Positions 6,531 through 11,278 of a DNA stretch of 11,278 bases are shown in pieces (within the stretch, counting starts at the first letter, position 1; each line of letters opens with the position of its first letter). The notes under the pieces are model-generated. The model did not search any database, had not been told where the DNA came from, and saw only the letters and a program-made list of their open reading frames with translations. A program made the translations under genes and the position numbers. The DNA comes from DZBG01 sp049241565 (GTDB lineage: Bacteria > Bdellovibrionota > Bacteriovoracia > Bacteriovoracales > Bacteriovoracaceae), in NCBI GenBank assembly GCA_049241565.1, contig JBMLQL010000056.1, forward strand, positions 1 to 11,278, read 5' to 3'.

Positions 6531-7538
6531 ATTTTTTACGGGCCTAAAAGGTCTGAATCTCACTTTGAGATACCGACTAAAACTTGCCCCTGCAAACTCA
6601 AGGTATTGGTCTGTGACCAATGTCGTAAAGTTGTTACCAATCTGGGTGAGGTTCACGTCTCTGAGTCGCCATGGAGCATGCTCGACAATACCTTGATACG
6701 TTTTATCTCCATTTTTAGTAAAAAGAGAGTATCTCTCTGTGGTCCAATGATCAAATTCATTGGATCTGCGTCGTTTAAGAATCATGGCCCTTAAACTAAA
6801 ATGATAATCGGCTCTTTGATGATCAAACTCATAATACTCTTTTGTCACCTGGGCTTTAATCTTTGAGTATCTATAGGGGAGATGAAAAAATTGACGTGCA
6901 ATTATTTCTCCAAGTTTTGAATCAGTTTCCAGGGTGAAAAAATAGACTCCTTTAACTCCATTAACCTCTACATAAGTTCTGATATTAAGTTCCCAGAGCT
7001 TTGAAACCTTGGGTACTGAGGGAAGAAAGGGAAAACGAATCCCTTCCATGAGAAAAGGAACAATAGAGATGACTGCTTTCCCCTCATGAAGATCAAGTTT
7101 AAACGGGACAAGATGAGCTATGAGACGGGGATCAATTTTATAGTGAATGAAAAACACATTTTTCCATTTTTGTTCAATAATCCATCCCTTGGTTTGAAGA
7201 GAGAGGGCCCAGAAAATAAAAACAAACTGAAAAAAAGTTCTTCCCCATAACAGTGCTGGGCTTTGAATTCCAAAAATCTCTATATTCATCAAGGCGACAT
7301 AGATGTGGACAGGAACGAGGATAAAAAAATACAAAGCCACTATCTTTGCTGACATGTCCTGAGTCTTTTTTCTGATCAAACCGACGGCAAGAATGATTTC
7401 TAAAATACCTGTAAGATAAATGACCTCATAAGGGAAGCTTATGAAAAGGGGAATGGCCGGAAGAAAGACTTCAGGCCTTATCAAGTGGACTAGTCCTGCC
7501 ACAAAAAGGATAAAACTAAGAGAGAAAAGTTTTATCAC
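6522..7538 (-). CDS. DoxX-like membrane domain fused to DUF2071 (YqjF-like) domain
   Basis: 338 residues with the preferred start. The N-terminal part (about 1-118) has four predicted membrane helices with DoxX/MauE-like features (FVAGLVHLIRPEVFLPAIP, then LTGILEIILAVGLI). The C-terminal part (about 125-325) is DUF2071: PFLMEGIRFPFLP, ELNIRTYVEVNGVKGVYFFTLE, LPYRY, TTERYSLFT, EHAPWRL. DoxX proteins sit in redox-linked membrane complexes; DUF2071 has no established function. The start chosen is GTG (7536-7538), because it begins just before the first DoxX helix and overlaps the upstream gene by only 23 bases with a weak AGAAG site. The frame is open up to a TTG at 7613, and an ATG occurs at 7590-7592, but both lack a ribosome binding site and would overlap the neighbour by 75-98 bases. 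It is the third gene of the DUF2237 operon. Confidence 0.8.
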   Translation of the reverse strand: MIKLFSLSFILFVAGLVHLIRPEVFLPAIPLFISFPYEVIYLTGILEIILAVGLIRKKTQDMSAKIVALYFFILVPVHIYVALMNIEIFGIQSPALLWGRTFFQFVFIFWALSLQTKGWIIEQKWKNVFFIHYKIDPRLIAHLVPFKLDLHEGKAVISIVPFLMEGIRFPFLPSVPKVSKLWELNIRTYVEVNGVKGVYFFTLETDSKLGEIIARQFFHLPYRYSKIKAQVTKEYYEFDHQRADYHFSLRAMILKRRRSNEFDHWTTERYSLFTKNGDKTYQGIVEHAPWRLRDVNLTQIGNNFTTLVTDQYLEFAGASFSRYLKVRFRPFRPVKNIV

Positions 7539-7896
7539 GTTGATACTTCTGTTTGAGAATAAGAAAAAAAGGGATCCACCAAATAAGGTCATTGAAAATA
7601 ATATTAATCCCAAAAGCTAAAGGGAATCTGTTCGTTATAAGTGCTTGAGCAAAACCGATAGGGCCAAAAATCTTTCCTAAAAATCCAACAAGCACAATAG
7701 GGTAGTGCTTGATGGGATCTTGAGCTGCAAGCCAATAACCAACTCCGTAGACTCCAACAATCATTCCCACACATTGCCATATCTCTGGGTAATTAGGCCT
7801 TTCCATTCCGAAGAGATCAAAAAACTGCAGAGGGAAAAGAATAACGAGTGCTCCCCAAATAATATTATAAATGGCAGCTAGTTTTAGTGTGATCAT
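7516..7896 (-). CDS. Conserved four-helix small integral membrane protein
   Basis: 126 residues with about four membrane helices. Strong internal motifs are YNIIWGALVILFP (10-22), PNYPEIWQCVGMIVGVYGVGYWLAA (about 34-58), DPIKHYPIVLVGFLGKIFGPIGF (about 60-82) and FNDLIWWIPFF (about 101-111). I recognise this as a widespread conserved membrane family that databases sometimes mislabel 'alkyl hydroperoxide reductase'. No catalytic cysteine pair of that enzyme is present and no function is known to me. Its ATG overlaps the DUF2237 stop by four bases (ATGA), with GAGGAG six to seven bases upstream inside the DUF2237 tail. Its 3' end overlaps the DoxX/DUF2071 gene. Confidence 0.82.
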   Translation of the reverse strand: MITLKLAAIYNIIWGALVILFPLQFFDLFGMERPNYPEIWQCVGMIVGVYGVGYWLAAQDPIKHYPIVLVGFLGKIFGPIGFAQALITNRFPLAFGINIIFNDLIWWIPFFLILKQKYQRDKTFLS

Positions 7897-8234
7897 TTAA
7901 GCTCCTCAAGAGTGGCAAATTCAAGCATCTTTACGTGTGTGGCTTCGAGGTCAAGTTTAGGAGCTACACCGGCCTTCTTCGCTTCAAGCCATCTTAAGGC
8001 ACACAAACACCATTTATCACCAGGCTTAAGGCCCGGGAATTGATATTCAGCTCTTGGGGTCGAGAGATCGTTTCCCCGAGATTTAGTGAAATCAAGAAAT
8101 TCTTGGGTGACTGTAGCACAGGCCACATGAGTACCGTGATCAGAGGGACCGGTTTGGCATAGTCCGTTCCTATAGAATCCAGTTTTGGGATTATCACAGC
8201 ACTTTTTAAGTTCTGTCCCGAGAACATTAGACAT
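7893..8234 (-). CDS. DUF2237 family protein
   Basis: 113 residues from ATG at 8232-8234. The family pattern is nearly complete: NVLGTELKKCC, PKTGFYRNGLCQTG, DHGTHVACATVTQEFLDF, GNDLSTPRAEYQFPGL, KPGDKWCLCALRWLEA, APKLDLEATH. Six cysteines (12, 13, 26, 39, 76, 78) include a CC pair and a CxC, suggesting metal binding or redox chemistry; the family's function is not established. The start is fixed by CTGGAG seven bases upstream and by the usual family N-terminus MSNVLG. An upstream ATG (8280-8282) adds 16 hydrophobic residues resembling a signal peptide, but it has no ribosome binding site and lies ahead of the likely transcription start, so the protein is taken as cytoplasmic. It is the first gene of a three-gene overlapping operon. 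Confidence 0.88.
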   Translation of the reverse strand: MSNVLGTELKKCCDNPKTGFYRNGLCQTGPSDHGTHVACATVTQEFLDFTKSRGNDLSTPRAEYQFPGLKPGDKWCLCALRWLEAKKAGVAPKLDLEATHVKMLEFATLEELK

Positions 8235-8241
8235 TGTAGCA

Positions 8242-8247
8242 CTCCAG
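8242..8247 (-). promoter_or_regulatory. Ribosome binding site that decides the DUF2237 start
   Basis: CTGGAG on the minus strand, seven bases before the ATG at 8234. No such site precedes the alternative ATG at 8282, so the shorter 113-residue protein is preferred. Confidence 0.65.
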
Positions 8248-8260
8248 AGAAAATTTGAAA

Positions 8261-8290
8261 ATAATAGGATAAAAATAACCATGTAATGAA
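8261..8290 (-). promoter_or_regulatory. Candidate promoter of the DUF2237 operon
   Basis: TTCATT (8285-8290) and TATTAT (8261-8266) on the minus strand, spacer 18. The expected start near 8253 leaves a leader of about 19 bases holding the CTGGAG site. This start would lie downstream of the ATG at 8282, again favouring the 8234 start. Confidence 0.4.
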
Positions 8291-8295
8291 CTTAC

Positions 8296-8324
8296 TTGAT
8301 TTAGAGGAGAAGGGGGCATAGACA
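8296..8324 (+). promoter_or_regulatory. Candidate promoter of the methyltransferase gene
   Basis: TTGATT (8296-8301) and TAGACA (8319-8324) on the + strand, spacer 17, in the divergent gap between the DUF2237 and methyltransferase genes. The leader would be about 44 bases. The boxes are only moderately good. Confidence 0.3.
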
Positions 8325-8374
8325 ATATTTCTACAGTCTTTATTTTTAGAGAAAACTCGTCGATAAATGAACTC

Positions 8375-9400
8375 ATGAAAAGAATCATTGAATCTTCAGT
8401 CTTAGCGTTCAATCTCTCTAAAACATTGGTTTATTCTATTGAATATCGCATGCTTTACGGTCTTTCTAAAGCATTCTCTTTTGCAGTAAGGCCTCCTCGC
8501 CGCGAAAATGATAAGGAGCTCATTGAGTACCTAAAATCCAAAGTCATTAGTATTCATAAGAAAGATGCTTCTTACATAGCCGATGGCATTTATCCGGCCG
8601 AAGTTATTATTCCTAAGGCGCCTAAGAATCATCTCAAGAACCTTCCTCGTCTTCTTTTTGACTCACTAAAAGTATCTCGTCGTCGAAAATTAAATAAGAA
8701 AAAGGATCTTGAGGATATTGATGAGGTCAATCAAGCACCAGATTATTTAAAAAGAAATTATCATTTCCAAACTGATGGTTATTTTTCAGATGAGTCTGCA
8801 AAACTTTACGAGCACCAAGTCGAAGTTTTATTTTCAGGAACAGCTGCTCCCATGAGAAGAATGCTCATCAAAATGATTAAAGATCGACTTCCTTTAGGAC
8901 GTCCCTTGAAGATTCTAGAGCTTGGAGCAGGAGTGGGAACCGCCACAGTTGATTTTGCTAAAAGTTTTGATATTGAATCCTACACTGTCTCTGATATTTC
9001 TGGACCTTACTTGGAATTGGCCAAAAAAAGACTGTCTGGGAAATTTGAATTTGTAAAAACTGCCGCAGAAGATTTGCCTTTTAAAAATGAAGAGTTTGAT
9101 CTTATCTTTTCTGTTTATCTTTTTCATGAAATCCCACGATCAGTGAGATTAAAAATATTGGACGAGAGTGCACGAGTTCTTAAAAAAGGTGGAATGCTTG
9201 CTATTTGTGATTCAATTCAGAAGGACGATGATCCCAAGCTCAATCTTGTCGTAGATAATTTTCCTAAAGATTATCATGAACCTTTCTATAAGGACTATAC
9301 TCTTTGGGATGCAGAGGAAGCCATTCATTCAGTAGGACTTAAGAATGTGAGCTCTCAGTTTGAACTGCTTTCTAAGTATTGGACTGCTTTTAAAGTTTAG
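8375..9400 (+). CDS. Class I SAM-dependent methyltransferase with long N-terminal extension
   Basis: 341 residues. The catalytic Rossmann domain occupies about 175-300: motif I LELGAGVGTA (181-190 region), SDISGPYLELAKKR after the second strand, AEDLPFKNEEFDLIFS (231-246), FHEIP (250-254) and ARVLKKGGMLAICDS (266-280), a Methyltransf_11-type core. The first 175 residues contain a basic stretch SRRRKLNKKKD (101-111) and the conserved-looking NYHFQTDGYFSDESAKLYEH (128-147) followed by FSGTAAPMRR; this pre-domain recurs in methyltransferases of several bacterial phyla. The substrate is unknown. The ATG at 8375 has no strong ribosome binding site. It is transcribed away from the DUF2237 operon, and the O-antigen-ligase-like gene starts 68 bases downstream in the same direction, so a cell-envelope or lipid substrate is possible but unproven. 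Confidence 0.85.
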   Translation: MKRIIESSVLAFNLSKTLVYSIEYRMLYGLSKAFSFAVRPPRRENDKELIEYLKSKVISIHKKDASYIADGIYPAEVIIPKAPKNHLKNLPRLLFDSLKVSRRRKLNKKKDLEDIDEVNQAPDYLKRNYHFQTDGYFSDESAKLYEHQVEVLFSGTAAPMRRMLIKMIKDRLPLGRPLKILELGAGVGTATVDFAKSFDIESYTVSDISGPYLELAKKRLSGKFEFVKTAAEDLPFKNEEFDLIFSVYLFHEIPRSVRLKILDESARVLKKGGMLAICDSIQKDDDPKLNLVVDNFPKDYHEPFYKDYTLWDAEEAIHSVGLKNVSSQFELLSKYWTAFKV

Positions 9401-9468
9401 TAGCTAATTGTGCGCAGCAAAGTCATTTCCTACTGTCCCTCTTGCGTTCATTATTTTAGACTCTTTTA

Positions 9469-10644
9469 ATGAATAAACTAATGACTGCTGCCTTATTTTT
9501 CCTCGCTGCGGGGATTTTTACTTCTGTGACGATCTTGAGTGCCTATCAAATCCTTTTTGTGATAGCTGCCACTTATTTTACTTATTTAGCGATCAAAGAA
9601 GAGAATTATAAAATTCCTAAAAGTGCTTGGGCACTATTGGCCTTTTCATTTGTGGCCTTTCTTTCAACCACTTTGAATTTTGATGTTATCGACTCCCCAG
9701 GAAAAAGTTATGGACGGATAAAATATTATCTTATGGGCGTAGCTACGATTTTTGCCATGAGATATTATTTAAAGTCAGCTACTGAGAAAACACTCCAAGT
9801 CCTTATTCATATGTTTTTATTATCGATGGTTGTGGCCAGTGGTTACTGCCTCTATCAGCGCTTCTTTTTAGGGTATGATCGTGCGAGTGCTTTGACTGAG
9901 ACCATGAGATACGGTTATGGAACAGGAATGGTTCTCACTATTCTGCTTGGTATCGTTCTTCGACCTAAAATTCTTAATTTTGTGAATCGTCCATTTCTTA
10001 TCACGGCCATGATTTTTGGTCTTCTTGGTGTTTGGGCCACTCTTACTCGCGGAGCGATGCTTGGGTTTGTGTGTGCCGTTCCTTTTTCAATTTTCTTTGG
10101 GAATAAGAAGGCCGGAATTATTGTTGGGATTGTGGCCATCCTTGTTGTAGGAACTCTCGGCGGGATTTATCTCTTTGGAACTGGTGACTACGGCTCACGT
10201 TTTGTAAGTACGAAAAATAACGGATCAGATACTATTCGTCGTAGTCAGTGGCAAGCCGCTTACATTGCTTGGAAAGAAAAACCTATTCTCGGTTGGGGAC
10301 TTTCAAATTTTTCATCTCAATTAAAGCGAATCAAAGTGCAGTATGATCTTGATCACAAAGAATACAATAATGCTCATTCACACAATATCCTTCTCGAAAC
10401 AGCGTCTGGAACTGGACTCCTAGGTCTGCTTTGCTTTGTGGCCTGGCTAGGTCTATGGGCCTTTGAGATGTGGACTGGGCCTGCGGCACTTCGTGGTCTC
10501 ATTGTGCCCTTTGGTGTGGCCATGATTATCTCCGGTCAGTTCGAAGTCATTCTCGATGCCAATAACTCCAGCCTGATCATGTTCGTCTATGGCTTGAGTG
10601 TTGTGATGAGGGAGAGACTCCAAAAGGTGCCAGCTACCTTTTGA
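9469..10644 (+). CDS. O-antigen ligase / Wzy-like polymerase family membrane protein
   Basis: 391 residues with about ten to twelve membrane helices. Family hallmarks are TLTRGAMLG (191-199; the conserved Arg is 194), a large periplasmic loop beginning near 235 with GSDTIRRSQWQAAYIAWKEK and ILGWGLSNF (about 252-281), then NAHSHNILLETASGTGLLG (301-319), where His303/His305 match the catalytic-histidine HxNxxL region. Members join O-antigen or other glycans to lipid A core, or polymerise glycans, in the periplasm. Ligase (WaaL) and polymerase (Wzy) cannot be separated by sequence alone, so no symbol is given. No glycosyltransferases lie beside it. The ATG at 9469 lacks an evident ribosome binding site; ATG at 9481 is an alternative. 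The gap 9401-9468 holds no gene, and co-transcription with the methyltransferase is plausible. Confidence 0.85.
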   Translation: MNKLMTAALFFLAAGIFTSVTILSAYQILFVIAATYFTYLAIKEENYKIPKSAWALLAFSFVAFLSTTLNFDVIDSPGKSYGRIKYYLMGVATIFAMRYYLKSATEKTLQVLIHMFLLSMVVASGYCLYQRFFLGYDRASALTETMRYGYGTGMVLTILLGIVLRPKILNFVNRPFLITAMIFGLLGVWATLTRGAMLGFVCAVPFSIFFGNKKAGIIVGIVAILVVGTLGGIYLFGTGDYGSRFVSTKNNGSDTIRRSQWQAAYIAWKEKPILGWGLSNFSSQLKRIKVQYDLDHKEYNNAHSHNILLETASGTGLLGLLCFVAWLGLWAFEMWTGPAALRGLIVPFGVAMIISGQFEVILDANNSSLIMFVYGLSVVMRERLQKVPATF

Positions 10645-10654
10645 TCATAAAATG

Positions 10655-10702
10655 GGAGAAAATTTCCAAGGGAAAGGACATTTTCTCCACTCATCGGTTT
10701 TA
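10655..10702 (+). terminator. Hairpin terminator candidate after the O-antigen-ligase-like gene
   Basis: Perfect nine-base arms GGAGAAAAT (10655-10663) / ATTTTCTCC (10680-10688) begin 10 bases after the stop codon. An inner TTTCC-aag-GGAAA repeat (10663-10675) lies in the loop, giving a nested structure. The T-tract downstream is short and offset (GGTTTTAT, 10696-10703), so termination may be imperfect. Confidence 0.5.
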
Positions 10703-10778
10703 TAATCTCGTATTTTCAATCATTTAATTCCAACTCAAATTACGCTTAGTTTGCACAATCATCCTTAAAACAGAGGTC

Positions 10779-10807
10779 TTGTTAATTACACCTTTGAGGT
10801 GTAAAAT
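10779..10807 (+). promoter_or_regulatory. Promoter of the HigBA-type toxin-antitoxin operon
   Basis: TTGTTA (10779-10784) and TAAAAT (10802-10807), spacer exactly 17. Transcription would start near 10814, only a few bases before the toxin start codon, so the leader is very short. The spacer holds an inverted repeat listed separately. Confidence 0.65.
10786..10804. promoter_or_regulatory. Inverted-repeat operator within the toxin-antitoxin promoter
   Basis: TTACACCTttgAGGTGTAA is a perfect eight-base inverted repeat around three bases, lying almost exactly between the -35 and -10 boxes. HigA-type antitoxins bind such palindromes to repress their own operon. The placement would block RNA polymerase directly. 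The repeat is seen; binding is inferred from family behaviour. Confidence 0.65.
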
Positions 10808-10819
10808 AAGTGAGGAAGT

Positions 10820-11104
10820 GTGGATTTGATTAAGGTTTTCATCGATAAAAAAGCGAAGAAAGATATGGAGTCTATTCCATATTTTATTAGGGATAAGCTC
10901 TATCAGTGGATCGAACGTGTGGAGGTATTCGGTATTGATGAAGCAAGAAAAATTAAAGGATTCCATGATGAACCTTTAAAAGGATCTCGAAAGGGTGAAA
11001 GGTCAATACGTCTTAATAAAAGCTATAGGGCCATTTATACTGAGTCGATAGATAACCAAAGTTTTGTGATATTAATAATAGAGGTTCATAATCATGACTA
11101 CTAA
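10820..11104 (+). CDS. higB: RelE/ParE-superfamily toxin, HigB-like
   Basis: 94 residues. The start KVFIDKKAKKDMESIP and the end RSIRLNKSYRAIYTE...VILIIEVHNHDY are characteristic of HigB-like members of the RelE fold, ribosome-dependent mRNA endonucleases. Basic residues Arg61, Arg64 and Arg70 and the final His90, His92 and Tyr94 are in the usual active-surface positions. The start is GTG (10820) just after GAGGA, or TTG (10826), which gives a more usual spacing and the typical N-terminus MIKVF. The frame is intact. The antitoxin gene begins inside its last codons (11-base overlap), toxin first, as in higBA operons. No frameshift or missing key residue is visible, so the toxin is probably functional. 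Confidence 0.85.
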   Translation: MDLIKVFIDKKAKKDMESIPYFIRDKLYQWIERVEVFGIDEARKIKGFHDEPLKGSRKGERSIRLNKSYRAIYTESIDNQSFVILIIEVHNHDY

Positions 11105-11278
11105 TAGAAAAGAATCTGCTCGCATGAGCTTGGAAAAGATGGGGGCAAAAGAGACTACATTTGCCTCCCTAATGAAAACATATCGACTCACTGAAGATAT
11201 GACTCTTGCAGAACTTTCAAAGAAATTAAAAATATCAGTGAGTCATCTTAGTGATATTGAAAATGAAAGAAAATTTGT
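11094..11278 (+). CDS. higA: Xre-type helix-turn-helix antitoxin, HigA-like (partial, runs off the window)
   Basis: 61 complete codons are present, with no stop before the window ends. After about 30 residues containing SLEKMGAKETTFASLMK comes a helix-turn-helix of the Cro/C1 (Xre) class: MTLAELSKKLKISVSHLSDIENERK. The ATG at 11094 overlaps the toxin gene by 11 bases, with GAGG about nine bases upstream inside the toxin frame. It should neutralise the upstream toxin and repress the operon through the palindrome at 10786-10804. The C-terminal part, where toxin contacts could also lie, is not seen. Confidence 0.85.
   Translation, partial: MTTNRKESARMSLEKMGAKETTFASLMKTYRLTEDMTLAELSKKLKISVSHLSDIENERKF

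Noticed and set aside
8915..9127. Minus-strand frame of 70 codons within the methyltransferase gene
   Set aside because: Shadow of the conserved SAM-binding region.
41..10643. 14-base repeat CCAGCTACCTTTTG at 41-54 and 10630-10643, both in a Pro-Ala-Thr-Phe reading
   Set aside because: A match of this length somewhere in 11 kb is close to chance expectation; flanks do not match, so it does not support an attachment site or duplication.
10652..10705. 17-codon frame starting within the hairpin after the O-antigen-ligase-like gene
   Set aside because: No ribosome binding site, and the bases are explained by the inverted repeat.
10724..10966. Minus-strand frame of 80 codons over the toxin promoter and gene
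   Set aside because: Antisense to the HigB-like gene and its promoter/operator; no independent support.

Overview
The window looks like a chromosomal segment of an AT-rich Gram-negative bacterium. The evidence is an outer-membrane TonB receptor, an ExbB/ExbD/TonB motor, lipoproteins and an O-antigen-ligase-type membrane protein. Gene content and protein style fit the Bdellovibrionota (Bacteriovorax/Bdellovibrio-like) or a related former deltaproteobacterial lineage. That placement is inference from protein families; no rRNA or other strong marker is present. No tRNA, rRNA, insertion sequence or CRISPR array was seen.

Layout, left to right. Positions 1-397 hold no conventional gene, but they carry a compact unit on the + strand: a candidate promoter, a structured leader, a 25-codon hydrophobic peptide with a good ribosome binding site (193-270), and a strong hairpin/U-tract terminator. 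A possible antisense promoter faces it. Positions 398-5150 (minus strand) are a five-gene operon read exbB - exbD - tonB - TonB-dependent receptor - lipoprotein. Its junctions are 1-2 base gaps, direct abutment or a 4-base overlap, and a clear promoter precedes exbB. It looks like a self-contained, dedicated outer-membrane import system. Positions 5155-6353 (minus) encode a divergent bacterial release-factor-1-like protein (baeRF family 3), preceded by a 49-residue predicted lipoprotein. Positions 6522-8234 (minus) are a tight three-gene operon: a DUF2237 protein, a four-helix membrane protein, and a DoxX-like/DUF2071 fusion.

Positions 8375-10644 (plus) encode a SAM-dependent methyltransferase and an O-antigen ligase/polymerase-like protein, followed by a hairpin that may end transcription. 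Positions 10779-11278 (plus) hold a HigBA-type toxin-antitoxin pair, toxin gene first. A perfect inverted repeat lies between its -35 and -10 boxes, and the antitoxin gene runs off the window.

The receptor operon has the clearest joint role: ExbB/ExbD use the proton gradient, TonB passes the energy to the receptor, and the lipoprotein is probably a surface or periplasmic partner. The least explained items are the hydrophobic micro-gene at 193-270, the lipoprotein/baeRF3 pair, and the DUF2237-centred operon.
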